Notes: generated by a model from the sequence alone, not told the origin. Positions 44,329-53,515 are shown, numbered from the stretch's first letter. The stretch: 64,000 nucleotides of DNA from Paraflavitalea pollutisoli (GCF_029360705.1 NZ_JARKMX010000008.1:3154202-3218201); one strand, 5' to 3'. Made by a program: numbers and translations.

Positions 44329-44443
44329 GTACCGCCCCAATCACCATTAGCAGGCAATCTTTTTCTTTCTCTCGACAAGTATCGACTATTTTCTACCACC
44401 AATACCGGCAACATGTACGAACTTACGGTAAACAATACAGCCT

Positions 44444-44764
44444 ATGATCTCCCGCATCTGGCATGGACGCACGCGTACGGAAGATGCCGCCGTATACCGT
44501 CAATATGTTGTCGATACCGGCATTCCCGATTACCTCGCCACGCCCGGCAACCGAGGTGCTGAGATCTGGCAACGGGAAGAAGGCGACGTCACCCATATCT
44601 GGACCATCTCCTGGTGGGATAGTTTTGAGCACATCCGCGATTTTGCCGGTGATGATGTCGAAAAAGCCCGCTACTATGAAGATGATAAAAAGTACCTGCT
44701 GGAGTTTGAGCCACAGGTGCAGCATTGTGAAGCGTATGTTTTCTCCCCTACTCTGCCGCGGTAG
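44444..44764 (+). CDS. Antibiotic biosynthesis monooxygenase-like (ABM) protein
   Basis: The 106-residue ferredoxin-like protein reads MISRIWHGRTRTEDAAVYRQ, then GAEIWQREEGDVTHIWTISW and a C-terminal FEPQVQHCEAYVF strand, which fits the dimeric alpha/beta barrel (ABM/DUF4188-like) group. Members are small monooxygenases or haem-binding proteins. Its 3' end overlaps the convergent NTF2-like gene by 17 bases. A short upstream frame at 44413 overlaps its start. Confidence 0.75.
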   Translation: MISRIWHGRTRTEDAAVYRQYVVDTGIPDYLATPGNRGAEIWQREEGDVTHIWTISWWDSFEHIRDFAGDDVEKARYYEDDKKYLLEFEPQVQHCEAYVFSPTLPR

Positions 44765-45227
44765 CCGTATCGGCCTTGATCTCGACACAATGTTCGGTGA
44801 GGAGCTTTAATTTACCCTGCTGCTTTTGGATGACCAGCCCGCAACGTTGGTTGTCTTTGAACGGTGTGCCTTTCCACAAGCCGTTGCCTTGCCAACGAGA
44901 GCCCACGATGGCCGTGTTGCCATCGATGCGGATATCAAGTTCCGTACGACTGGCCTGCAACACGTTGTAATAATCAGCCCCCAGCACTTCGAGGTTGGCC
45001 TCGCGATTGGTCATGCCTCCTATGGAGGTGAAATACACATAAGCGCGGCCATAAAGACTATCCATTTCGGATACCTGTTTACTGTTCCAGGCACTGTCGT
45101 AATGCGCCACAAAAGCCTGTACTTCCTCCTGTGTAATGTTTTCCGCCGCGGGTGTCACAATGGTCGATTGCTGCATGCAGCTGGTGTACAGGCTCAGCGT
45201 CAGCAGCATGGTGATTGGTAAGCGCAT
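44748..45227 (-). CDS. Exported NTF2-like (DUF4440/SnoaL) protein
   Basis: The 159-residue protein has an N-terminal signal (LLTLSLYTSCMQQSTIV, possible lipoprotein Cys near residue 17) and a cone-shaped NTF2-like domain: EEVQAFVAHYDSAWNSKQVS, EMDSLYGRAYVYFTSIGGMT, AIVGSRWQGNGLWKGTPFKD and a final LLTEHCVEI strand. Such domains are ligand-binding or small enzymes; no catalytic motif is assigned. It ends inside the 3' end of the ABM gene on the opposite strand. Confidence 0.78.
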   Translation of the reverse strand: MRLPITMLLTLSLYTSCMQQSTIVTPAAENITQEEVQAFVAHYDSAWNSKQVSEMDSLYGRAYVYFTSIGGMTNREANLEVLGADYYNVLQASRTELDIRIDGNTAIVGSRWQGNGLWKGTPFKDNQRCGLVIQKQQGKLKLLTEHCVEIKADTATAAE

Positions 45228-45335
45228 GGTAGTTGTTTTGGCATGAATTTACCCCAATAAACAATCGTGCCGTAGTAGCCGGCTTGTTAATGTAGCCAGG
45301 CCACCGTCATAGGTGGCTGAATGTGGCCACAACGT

Positions 45336-46037
45336 CTACAGAAGACCTTTACTGATGCGCGCGTGAAATGCCTCCCGGTATTTTTCGCTGATGGGAATGC
45401 GCTCGATGCCAATATGCACATGGTTGTCTTCGATACGCCGGATATGGTGCCTATTTATGATGTAGGACAGGTGTACCCGGGAAAACTGTGCCGGCAGGGT
45501 TTCCTCGAGGTCTTTCATGCGTTTGTACACCACATGTTTGGTTTCACTGGTATGAAACACGACATAATCTTTCAACCCTTCTACCAATAATACATCATTG
45601 TATTCCAGTTGCACGATGGCCTTACCAGTTTTGAGAAATAGTTTTTGTCCGCCCGTCGTGGTAGCCGCAGCAGGTGTTGCCGGGTTCAACTTTACTACTT
45701 TATTGACCGCCAGCAGAAAGCGTTCGAAGGTGATGGGCTTGAGCAGGTAGTCTACGGCATTTTTTTCGTAGCTGTCTACGGCAAATTCCGAATAGGCGGT
45801 GGTAAAAATGAAAGGTTGATCGGGTGGTAACAGCGCTACCAGTTGCATACCCGACAGGTGTGGCATGTTGATGTCGAGAAAGATGAGGTCGGGCCGGGCT
45901 GTTTTGAGGTAACTCAAGGCTTCGATCGCATTGTAGCATTTGTGCTGCAAATGCAGGTAGGGCACCTGGCCGATGTATTCTTCCAGCAGGTTGACTGCAA
46001 ATGGTTCGTCGTCTATGACCAGGCAATTGATCGTCAT
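45336..46037 (-). CDS. LytTR response regulator (pair 1)
   Basis: The 233-residue regulator has a receiver domain (CLVIDDEPFAVNLLEEYI, phosphorylated Asp in LIFLDINMP, Lys in DYLLKPIT) and a C-terminal LytTR DNA-binding domain (LFLKTGKAIVQLEYNDVLLV, FSRVHLSYIINRHHIRRI). It overlaps its histidine kinase gene by four bases. It is closely similar to the regulator at 48961, so the pairs are probably duplicates. The target genes are unknown. Confidence 0.94.
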   Translation of the reverse strand: MTINCLVIDDEPFAVNLLEEYIGQVPYLHLQHKCYNAIEALSYLKTARPDLIFLDINMPHLSGMQLVALLPPDQPFIFTTAYSEFAVDSYEKNAVDYLLKPITFERFLLAVNKVVKLNPATPAAATTTGGQKLFLKTGKAIVQLEYNDVLLVEGLKDYVVFHTSETKHVVYKRMKDLEETLPAQFSRVHLSYIINRHHIRRIEDNHVHIGIERIPISEKYREAFHARISKGLL

Positions 46038-47065
46038 GCTACCGGAAATTTAAGCGTGGCAGTATAGCACTGTTCGTTCTTTTCTGTTGTCAACGTAAAG
46101 TCATTTCCAAACAAGAGTTGCAAGCGTTTGCGCAGGTTGGTGAGTCCTACTCCTCCTTTACCATTGTGCTCCAGGTTATAATGGCTGTTGCGGGTGCTGA
46201 ACACCAGGTATCCTCCGTCCTGTTGCAAGCTGATGACTACCTTGTTTTGGGGTACCGACTTATCGATACCATGTTTAAAGATGTTCTCTACCAGGGTGAT
46301 CATCAGCATGGGCGGTATCAGCTGAGCATCATTGATGCCTTCGTAATCGAATGTCAGGGATGCCTGGTGCAGCATCCGGATCTGCTCCAGCTCGATGTAG
46401 TTCTGGAGGAATTCTACTTCTGTGCGAAGCGGCACCCGCTCGAGGGGAGCTTCATCGACAAAATAGCGCATGATATCAGAAAGCTTCGCCACTACTTCGG
46501 CCGTCTTGTCATTCTTCGTATACGCCAGGTAATAGATGTTGTTAAGGGTATTGAACAGAAAATGGGGCTGCACTTGTGCTTTGAGCAGGTTCAGCTCGGC
46601 AGCCAGCTGCTGGTGACGCATTTCCTCCTGCTTGCGTAGCAGGTGCATGTGGTCGATCGTGATGTGTAGCAAGGCGCCAAACATAAAAGCCAGGATGATC
46701 GTGATGAACGCGTAGGAGAAATGCGGCAATCCCAGATTGTAGAACGTGCTATGGCTTTTCAACAACACCTGCTGTTCGGCATACATGCGACCAGCTACCA
46801 GAATACCAATTAACACACTGCTGAGCAGGAAATAGGCGGTAAGCCGGTTGGTGCGGTAAAACCGTGGTATCAACCAGGCCGTATTGCCATACACAGCCAC
46901 CAGGTAAGTAATGGTCGCGATGGTCACAGACCATACCCCATAAGAAGGCCGCTCCCATTTCTGTATGGCATACAACACCATGAATACATAAAAGAAGATC
47001 CACACTGCGGCCTGCATGCGCAACAGCTTTCTGCGTAAGGCGATATCGATCGGTGGCACGGTCAT
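46034..47065 (-). CDS. YehU/LytS-like sensor histidine kinase (pair 1)
   Basis: The 343-residue protein has four transmembrane helices in the first 135 residues, then the His_kinase domain with LLKAQVQPHFLFNTLNNIYY (His near 170) and a HATPase region (LITLVENIFKHGIDKSVPQN, NGKGGVGLTNLRKRLQLLFG). There is no separate periplasmic sensor domain. It overlaps its response regulator by ATGA. Confidence 0.93.
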   Translation of the reverse strand: MTVPPIDIALRRKLLRMQAAVWIFFYVFMVLYAIQKWERPSYGVWSVTIATITYLVAVYGNTAWLIPRFYRTNRLTAYFLLSSVLIGILVAGRMYAEQQVLLKSHSTFYNLGLPHFSYAFITIILAFMFGALLHITIDHMHLLRKQEEMRHQQLAAELNLLKAQVQPHFLFNTLNNIYYLAYTKNDKTAEVVAKLSDIMRYFVDEAPLERVPLRTEVEFLQNYIELEQIRMLHQASLTFDYEGINDAQLIPPMLMITLVENIFKHGIDKSVPQNKVVISLQQDGGYLVFSTRNSHYNLEHNGKGGVGLTNLRKRLQLLFGNDFTLTTEKNEQCYTATLKFPVA

Positions 47066-47248
47066 GGCTGTTCAAAGTACGCAAATTGCCGCATTCCTGT
47101 AGCAGGAGACAGCGGCCTTCGACCGATCGGGCTCCTTTTTCGACGTTTTCCGCGCCTGCCGAAGGGTCGAATAATACCAGCCTGTAGCCGAACCCGTTTC
47201 AGGCCACCTGGTCACCGTGGTAATATTGTGGCTCCAAAACCTGTCAGT

Positions 47249-48361
47249 ATGAAACAAGTCATTGCACGCCGTGACTGGCTGAAGCAAACCTCCCTGGCGC
47301 TGGCCGCTTCTACCGGCTTTATCCCCTCGCTGTTTAACGGAGAAAGTCGTACACCACCACCAGCCGGGCCGATCCGGCTCCATGCCAACGAAAACCCTTA
47401 TGGTCCTTCGCCGCAGGCCCGCGCCGCCATGGCCGCTGCGATAACAGCTTCCAACCGCTATCCCTGGGACCAGACAACGGTATTGCGGGAAAAGATCGCG
47501 GCGCGTTACGGCCTTACCCAAGACGCGGTATTGATGGGCGCCGGCTCTTCGGAGTTATTGGGCCTGATCGCCAGTTTTGCGGCACTCAAGCCCGGCAATA
47601 TGGTATGCGCAACTCCTACCTTCAACCTCTGGTGGACGGCCGCTCAACAGCAGGGTTTACAAGTCGCCGAAGTACCACTTACGGCTGAGAAGGTACATGA
47701 TCTGCCGGCGATGGTACAGCAGGTCAACACCAACACCCGCCTGGTGTATGTCTGCAATCCCAACAACCCGACGGGGACGATCGTAGACCATGCGGCACTC
47801 ACCCGCTTCGTAACGGCCGCTTCGCAGCAAGCGCTCGTGTTGGTTGACGAGGCTTATCTCGAGTATACGGATGAACCTTCGCTGGCTCCCCTGCTACTCA
47901 ACAACAAACGGCTGATCATCGTGAAGACCTTCTCCAAGATCTATGGACTGGCAGGTGCCCGCATCGGTTATGCGCTGGCACATCCCGAACTGACGCAGCA
48001 GCTGGGTCGGCTGCAACCCTGGATCAATGCAGGCCCCAGTGCCGTTTCCGTAGCCGGGGCTATCGCATCGCTGGAAGACAGCGGCTTTGTCAGCAGCTCT
48101 CGCCAGCAGAACGCCAGTGCCCGGGCCTTCACGGAGGCAGCCCTGAAAAAAGCAGGTCTTCCCTTCATCCCTTCCAACGTCAACTTCTTGTACTACTCGC
48201 TGCAAAGCGACCAGGGTAATTTCCTGCAAAAGCTGGCGGATCACCAGATCCGTGTGGGGAAGTTCGTGGAAGAAAAAGCGCGTTGGGCCCGCCTCACCAT
48301 TGGCACCCAGGCCGAGATGGTATCCTTTACGCAAGTACTGCAACAACACTTTACTACTTAA
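47249..48361 (+). CDS. Tat-exported histidinol-phosphate-type aminotransferase
   Basis: The 370-residue PLP enzyme resembles HisC: VDEAYLEYTDEPS, the PLP lysine in IVKTFSKIYGLAGARIGYA, and an Arg near the C-terminus. Uncommonly, it starts MKQVIARRDWLKQTSLALAA, a twin-arginine signal (RRDWLK) followed by a hydrophobic stretch, so the enzyme is probably exported folded and with PLP bound. I use the ATG at 47249. The natural amino acid substrate is unknown and a biosynthetic his role is doubtful because no his genes are nearby. Confidence 0.88.
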   Translation: MKQVIARRDWLKQTSLALAASTGFIPSLFNGESRTPPPAGPIRLHANENPYGPSPQARAAMAAAITASNRYPWDQTTVLREKIAARYGLTQDAVLMGAGSSELLGLIASFAALKPGNMVCATPTFNLWWTAAQQQGLQVAEVPLTAEKVHDLPAMVQQVNTNTRLVYVCNPNNPTGTIVDHAALTRFVTAASQQALVLVDEAYLEYTDEPSLAPLLLNNKRLIIVKTFSKIYGLAGARIGYALAHPELTQQLGRLQPWINAGPSAVSVAGAIASLEDSGFVSSSRQQNASARAFTEAALKKAGLPFIPSNVNFLYYSLQSDQGNFLQKLADHQIRVGKFVEEKARWARLTIGTQAEMVSFTQVLQQHFTT

Positions 48362-48374
48362 AACATCAAACACC

Positions 48375-48794
48375 ATGAAACAGATCGCATCGATTCTCCT
48401 ACTTGTTATTGGTCTTTTTGCCCGGCCCATTGCCGGTGCCGCTCAAACGAATCCCGAAGAAACGGGTGTACGTGCCTGCCTGGAAAACTATATGAGTGGA
48501 GATGGCAACCGGATGGAGCTGGCTTTTCATCCAACAGCCACCATGAAATACATCGACTATCAATCGGGGGAATTTAAAGACGTGCCGATTGCCGACTTCA
48601 TTGCCCGTGCCAAGGCCAATACTAAAAAAAGTGAGCGAAAGATCAGCATTGTAAGCCTGAATATCGAAGGTACGGCAGCACAGGCCAAGATACGCATTGA
48701 AAGCGGCACCGTGGTCCTCAACGACTACATGAACCTGCTCAAGATCAATGGCGCGTGGAAGATCGTGAGCAAGATCTTCTCCCGTCAATCCTAA
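48375..48794 (+). CDS. Exported NTF2-like (lumazine-binding/SnoaL) protein
   Basis: The 139-residue protein has a signal peptide (IASILLLVIGLFARPIAGAA) and an NTF2-like domain: TGVRACLENYMSGDGNRMEL, YIDYQSGEFKDVPIADFIA, VVLNDYMNLLKINGAWKIVS. It starts 13 bases after the aminotransferase stop and is probably in the same transcript, ending at the terminator 48819-48855. Function unknown. Confidence 0.85.
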   Translation: MKQIASILLLVIGLFARPIAGAAQTNPEETGVRACLENYMSGDGNRMELAFHPTATMKYIDYQSGEFKDVPIADFIARAKANTKKSERKISIVSLNIEGTAAQAKIRIESGTVVLNDYMNLLKINGAWKIVSKIFSRQS

Positions 48795-48818
48795 CGATAG
48801 CGGTATAGCCATGATGAG

Positions 48819-48856
48819 ATCTGCCGGGCGGGTTGCGGAACTACCGGCAGATTTTA
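48819..48856 (+). terminator. Terminator of the aminotransferase-NTF2 operon
   Basis: Stem atctgccgg / ccggcagat with a 16-base loop, followed by TTTT. Confidence 0.75.
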
Positions 48857-48960
48857 AAAGCCTGCCACCCACACGACAAAGCAGGTAGCGGCCAAGTTTG
48901 GAGACGTGATGGAAGACGGTGGGCCATTACCCGCAGCGATCCATTCGGCGGGGCCGCCTG

Positions 48961-49680
48961 TTACAATAACCGCTGATTGATCCGTCGTAAAAAAGCTTCT
49001 TTGTACGAAGCGCTGACGGCGAGTTTGGCGCTGCCGATCACAACCTGGTTGTCGGCGATATGCTGTACATGATCGATGTTGACGATGTGCGAATTGTGGA
49101 TGCGGATAAAGTTGGCGGGTAGTTGTTCTTCGAGTTCCTTCATCCGTTTGTAGATCAGCATCTTGCTGTCGGGAGTGATAATATTCACATATTCCTTCAA
49201 TGCTTCGAGGTACAGTATCTTATCGTATTCCACTTTTACCAATTGCTTGCCCGACTTCACGAAGATGTATTTGGTCGAGGGAGCGTTCTCCTGAACTGGC
49301 GTGGTGTTGGTGGCTTGTTGCGTCAATACCGCCTGCGCCTTGGTTACGGCCTGTAAAAACCGTTTAAAGGTAACCGGTTTCAGGAGGTAGTCGATCGCAT
49401 TGTATTCATATCCCTCCAGCGCATGCTCTGCATAGGCCGTACTGAAAATAATGTGCTGATCACGGGGCAATAAGGCGGCGAGGTCCATCCCGGAAATCTG
49501 CGGCATATTGATATCCATGAAAATAAGCTGCACCGTGTCTTTTTTCAGGAACTCCAACACTTCAAACGCATCGAAGCAGGTGGCTTTCAATTCCAGGAAG
49601 GGCAGCTTACGGACGTGATCTTCCAGCAGTTGTACTGCATTGGGTTCATCATCCACGATCAGGCAGGTTATGCTGTTCAC
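48961..49680 (-). CDS. LytTR response regulator (pair 2)
   Basis: The 239-residue protein shares its plan and much of its sequence with the regulator at 45336: CLIVDDEPNAVQLLEDHVRK, LIFMDINMPQISGMDLAALL, YLLKPVTFKRFLQAV and a LytTR domain (FVKSGKQLVKVEYDKILYLE, FIRIHNSHIVNIDHVQHI). It overlaps its kinase gene by four bases. Confidence 0.94.
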   Translation of the reverse strand: MNSITCLIVDDEPNAVQLLEDHVRKLPFLELKATCFDAFEVLEFLKKDTVQLIFMDINMPQISGMDLAALLPRDQHIIFSTAYAEHALEGYEYNAIDYLLKPVTFKRFLQAVTKAQAVLTQQATNTTPVQENAPSTKYIFVKSGKQLVKVEYDKILYLEALKEYVNIITPDSKMLIYKRMKELEEQLPANFIRIHNSHIVNIDHVQHIADNQVVIGSAKLAVSASYKEAFLRRINQRLL

Positions 49681-50714
49681 GACAAAGGAATTTTTAAGTA
49701 GGCGATAAACTGGCCGTCTTTCTTCTCTGTACGCAAGGTAAAGTTTTGTCCGTATAATAGCTGCAGCCGGTTCTGCAGGTTGGTGAGTCCATTTCCGTCA
49801 CGTTGCAAGGGCTCCTGGTCTTCGAATAGCGGGTTCACTACCGTCAGCTCGAGCTGAACCTGATCGAGTACCATTTTCATTGCCAGGGTATTGCTTTCGC
49901 TGCGTTTGTTGACGCCATGCTTAAAGACATTTTCAACCAGGGGGATCAACAACATCGGCGGGATGGTTACCTGGTTCACCTCGCCGGAGATTTGAAAATC
50001 TGTCTGCATAGGATGACGCATGCGCAGTTTCTCGAGGTGTATATAGTCATTGATAAAATCGATCTCCCGTGTCAAGGGAATACGCTCCTTGGGCCCTTCA
50101 TCGACAAAATACCGCATGATATTGGACAGGCGTTCGAGCAACATGGCTGTATTGGGCGATTCGCGCTGGGCTACGAAATAGATGTTATTGAGCGTATTGA
50201 AAAGGAAATGGGGTTGCACCTGTGCTTTGAGCAGGTTGAGCTCGGCCTCGGCCGTACGGCGCTGCAATTGTTCTTGCTGTCCCCGCATCACGACGTAGTC
50301 AAATGCCAGCCGTACGGGCAGACTAAACAGGTATATGATGGTATTGAGAAAGAAGAGTCCCATGTATACACGCAGGGGAGGAACTTTCATGGGTTTATCC
50401 TCCGTACGAAAGACATACCACTCCAGCAACAGGTCGACACCGATGTAAGACCAGGTAACAGCGACCAGCAGCACCACCACAAGCAGTACATATAACCATT
50501 TGCTACGACGGCGATACACGTGGGGCACCAGCACAAGGGTATTGATGTATACAATCATGGCAAAGAAGCAGGTATAACAGATGGTCCTTACAATACTCTG
50601 CACAATCGTCACCCCTTCGTGAAAGAACAGCAGGAAGATGATCAGTGCCAGGAAGGTCCAGCTGAAGACCTGCGCCCATAATATGTTGATGCCTTTGCCG
50701 GCCGGTTTAGTCAT
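49677..50714 (-). CDS. YehU/LytS-like sensor histidine kinase (pair 2)
   Basis: The 345-residue kinase (ATG at 50714) has four membrane helices, then LLKAQVQPHFLFNTLNNIYF (catalytic His) and LIPLVENVFKHGVNKRSESN plus GNGLTNLQNRLQLLYGQ in the ATPase part. The open frame reaches 50834 but the extension is not like the family. It pairs with the LytTR regulator downstream and is paralogous to pair 1. Confidence 0.93.
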   Translation of the reverse strand: MTKPAGKGINILWAQVFSWTFLALIIFLLFFHEGVTIVQSIVRTICYTCFFAMIVYINTLVLVPHVYRRRSKWLYVLLVVVLLVAVTWSYIGVDLLLEWYVFRTEDKPMKVPPLRVYMGLFFLNTIIYLFSLPVRLAFDYVVMRGQQEQLQRRTAEAELNLLKAQVQPHFLFNTLNNIYFVAQRESPNTAMLLERLSNIMRYFVDEGPKERIPLTREIDFINDYIHLEKLRMRHPMQTDFQISGEVNQVTIPPMLLIPLVENVFKHGVNKRSESNTLAMKMVLDQVQLELTVVNPLFEDQEPLQRDGNGLTNLQNRLQLLYGQNFTLRTEKKDGQFIAYLKIPLS

Positions 50715-50893
50715 ACCCCAAATGTAGGGATCGGCCGGAGATAGCCATCCCGAATTCAACGAATGACGCCGTTTTTTCAATGGGTAAAACGGTTTAAGAC
50801 GAACCCGGAAGCATTGAAAAGTGTGGGCTGTCAATTGAATGGGTTTGCCGCCCCCCCGTGGCTACCGCAATTTTGGGATCTAAAACAACCATT

Positions 50894-51619
50894 ATGGACA
50901 AGATACTGCTCCTCATCATGCTGCTCGTACTGACGCACATAGCCCGCTGTCAACAGGTCATCAAAGCGGGTGATCCGGCGATCCGCTATGAGCTGATCAA
51001 ACCGGGGGCATCGATCTACAAGATCGCTACCACCGATTCTGCAGGCAAGGTTCTGACCGAATTTACCTGCCGGCAAACGGTGTCGCTGAATGCCGCAAAA
51101 GGTTGGGTGATCCTGGTGCAGCAGCTTCACCTGCCTGACGGTCGCATCCTGCTCGACTCGACCATTGCGGATGGAAAAACCCTGGCCCCGGTGCGGATGC
51201 GCATGGTGACTACGCCCTCCTTTATGCAAATGGACCTGGATTTCCAGCAACAGGCCGTGCATGCCGTGGCCAACAAAGGCGGTAAGAAAACGGATACGCT
51301 GCACAGGATGGAGGCCGGTTATTTCGACTCCAACCTGCTGGAGTACCTCTATGGTTTGCTGCCGTATAAAAAGGGATTTACAGCCACACTCAACGCTTAT
51401 ACTTTTGAAAAGCAAGGTATGGATCCCTGGCAGGTGGAATATGTGGGAGAGGATATGATCTATACGCCAGACGGCCATTGGATACAGTGTCATGTGGCCA
51501 AAACCGGCAATGCGGGCAACGCACCGGATGGGCTGGCGTGGATCGAGAAGCGTACCGGCAGGGTGATCAAGCGGGTGATCCCGATGGGGAAAATGTTTTA
51601 TATCGTCACAAAAGTATAG
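50894..51619 (+). CDS. Exported DUF3108-like hypothetical protein
   Basis: The 241-residue protein (ATG at 50894) has a signal peptide (ILLLIMLLVLTHIARCQQ) and an all-beta mature part with WQVEYVGEDMIYTPDGHWIQ and WIEKRTGRVIKRVIPMG, a C-terminus that resembles DUF3108-type beta-sheet proteins. It lies divergent to the kinase gene and ends at a bidirectional terminator. Function unknown. Confidence 0.7.
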   Translation: MDKILLLIMLLVLTHIARCQQVIKAGDPAIRYELIKPGASIYKIATTDSAGKVLTEFTCRQTVSLNAAKGWVILVQQLHLPDGRILLDSTIADGKTLAPVRMRMVTTPSFMQMDLDFQQQAVHAVANKGGKKTDTLHRMEAGYFDSNLLEYLYGLLPYKKGFTATLNAYTFEKQGMDPWQVEYVGEDMIYTPDGHWIQCHVAKTGNAGNAPDGLAWIEKRTGRVIKRVIPMGKMFYIVTKV

Positions 51620-51681
51620 CCATGAACAGAAGTTGGCGCTGCGTAGTAAACATGCTACCAGTAGACCAGGCACCAACAAAA

Positions 51682-51735
51682 ATAGCTACCAGGAATTCGT
51701 CTTTCGATGACGGACAGCCTGGTAGCTATTGTTTT
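51682..51735. terminator. Bidirectional terminator
   Basis: A perfect 12-base stem atagctaccagg / cctggtagctat with a 24-base loop. TGTTTTT follows on the + strand and TTTTTGTTGG on the reverse strand, so it serves both converging genes. Confidence 0.85.
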
Positions 51736-51749
51736 TATAAGGAGGTTTG

Positions 51750-52226
51750 TTAATTAGTGGTCATACCTGGGAACCAGGGTCTGGCGATACCTTCCATGCG
51801 GAAAGGCCAGGGAACTGAAGCCAGGATGATGATCAGCGCGATCAGGAAAAACCAGAATGCCTTATTATGGGCGGTATAATCAGTGGCGCGTTTTACTTTA
51901 CCACGTCCAATGGTGATGAGTACGATAGCGATCAGCATACCCAACATATGCTCTACTGCAAAGAAGCGCAGTACGGAATTTGACATGACGCTGCTGCCTA
52001 CTGTCTGGAACAGTTTGAAGCCCATGGGCCGGGTGAAATACAGGTACAATCCCACTACGAAATTCAGGTGTGCAGAGATCATCAGGAACAGGTCTATTTT
52101 CTTATCCCCGGCATTCACCGGTCTCTTGTTGTTCTTGCCACTGAGGTGACGGAACAAGGCCACTATTAATAATATCAGAATTACCCACCGGAGAAAATTG
52201 TGTAAATGAAGCATACCTGTTTCCAT
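51750..52226 (-). CDS. Four-helix membrane protein (cytochrome b-like, unnamed)
   Basis: The 158-residue protein has four transmembrane helices with conserved-looking histidines at MLHLHNFLRW, LMISAHLNFVVGLYLYF and FFAVEHMLGMLIAIVL, positions that could ligate haem as in small cytochrome b561-like or CopD-like proteins. I cannot confirm haem binding. ATG at 52214 is an alternative start. It lies 69 bases after the TolB-like gene on the same strand. Confidence 0.75.
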   Translation of the reverse strand: METGMLHLHNFLRWVILILLIVALFRHLSGKNNKRPVNAGDKKIDLFLMISAHLNFVVGLYLYFTRPMGFKLFQTVGSSVMSNSVLRFFAVEHMLGMLIAIVLITIGRGKVKRATDYTAHNKAFWFFLIALIIILASVPWPFRMEGIARPWFPGMTTN

Positions 52227-52295
52227 AATAATTTCAGCTTTTGAAGTGTATGAATCGAAACCGGGCCAAAGCTACAACGCAAAACCGGATTTTCC

Positions 52296-53402
52296 CTACT
52301 CGACCCAATCGGCCAGGAAGATATTGGTATCGCGTGTGCCGCCATTGTTGCGGTTGCTGCAGAAGACGATCTTCTTACCATTGGGGCTGAACATGGGGAA
52401 GGCATCGAACCCTTTATCGCGGCTGATCTTGTGCAGGTTGGTACCATCTTCGTTGATCGTATACAGGTTGAAGGGGAATCCTCTTTTGTATTCGTGGTTC
52501 GATGCGAAGATGATGCGTTTGCTATCGGGCATATAGGCCGGCGCCCAGTTGGCCTGTCCGTAGGCGGTAACCTGGCGGGCGTTGCTGCCATCGGCGTTGG
52601 CCACCCATACTTCCATATTGGTTGGCGCTACGAGGTTTTCAGCGAGCAGGTCCTTGTATTCTTTGACCTCGGCATCAGTTTTGGGGCGTGAGGCGCGCCA
52701 GATGATCTTTTTACCATCGGGGCTAAACCAGGCACCACCATCATAGCCGAGGGTATGGGTGATGCGTTGTTCTTTGCCGGTTTTGAGGTCCATGATGTAG
52801 AGTTCGATATCGCCATCCTTCACGCTGGTGTAGATCATCTTCTTACCGTCGGGCGACAGGGTGGCCTCGGCATCGTAACCGGAAGAGGTGGTCAGTTGCT
52901 TCACGATCTTACCATCGAGGTCGGCCATGAAGATATCGAAGCTGGCATACAACGGCCAGATGTATTTGTTGCCGTATTTGGAGCGATCCGGCACGGGCGG
53001 ACAGGCTTCACCGCCGAGGTGGGTAGAGGCATAGATGATGTGTTTGCCATCTTTGGTAAAAAAACCACAGGTGGTACGACCTTTGCCGGTACTGACACGT
53101 TTGTAGTCGAATTTTTCGCCCGGCGCGGGTACTTTTCCTACAAACATCTGGTCGCAGGGGATTCCATCTTTGGCGCTGGTACGTTGAAAGATGAGGTATT
53201 TGCCATCATAGCTGAAATAAGCTTCGGCATTGTCGCCCCCAAAGGTGAGCTGCTGCAGGTTCCTGAAATGCGTTTCCTCGGGGTAATGGAGGGTATCGGA
53301 TGTCTGCCTAACGGGGGCTACCGGGCTGGAAACGGTTTTGAAGGCAGTGATCAGGGCAGTGACTGAAAGGCCGCCCAGTAAGATGACGAGGGAACTTCTC
53401 AT
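52296..53402 (-). CDS. TolB-like WD40/PD40 beta-propeller exported protein
   Basis: The 368-residue protein has a signal peptide and at least six PD40 repeats, e.g. DGKYLIFQRTSAKDG, FFTKDGKHIIYASTH, LSPDGKKMIYTSVKDGDIEL, FSPDGKKIIWRASRPKTD, MPDSKRIIFASNHEY and FSPNGKKIVFCSNRNNGGT. This is a TolB-type propeller that likely binds a protein or glycan in the periplasm. No Pal/Tol genes are adjacent, so it is not the canonical TolB. Confidence 0.9.
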   Translation of the reverse strand: MRSSLVILLGGLSVTALITAFKTVSSPVAPVRQTSDTLHYPEETHFRNLQQLTFGGDNAEAYFSYDGKYLIFQRTSAKDGIPCDQMFVGKVPAPGEKFDYKRVSTGKGRTTCGFFTKDGKHIIYASTHLGGEACPPVPDRSKYGNKYIWPLYASFDIFMADLDGKIVKQLTTSSGYDAEATLSPDGKKMIYTSVKDGDIELYIMDLKTGKEQRITHTLGYDGGAWFSPDGKKIIWRASRPKTDAEVKEYKDLLAENLVAPTNMEVWVANADGSNARQVTAYGQANWAPAYMPDSKRIIFASNHEYKRGFPFNLYTINEDGTNLHKISRDKGFDAFPMFSPNGKKIVFCSNRNNGGTRDTNIFLADWVE

Positions 53403-53507
53403 GGTATGTATTTTTTAGTACCTGTTTTAGGAGTTGGCCGCAAAGGTATTTCAGTGTTTTTGCTTTTATACAAGAATTTTATCATAAACAGGATGCACAA
53501 AAACGGT

Positions 53508-53515
53508 TAGTTTTG
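53508..53515 (+). promoter_or_regulatory. -7 promoter element of the TPR lipoprotein gene
   Basis: TAGTTTTG is a perfect TAnnTTTG and ends four bases before the ATG at 53520 and ten before the ATG at 53526. Transcription would start at or very near the start codon. Confidence 0.5.

Noticed and set aside
45300-45317. GCCACC-N6-GGTGGC hairpin after the first LytTR gene
   Set aside because: Only six pairs and no T-run on either strand; too weak to call a terminator.
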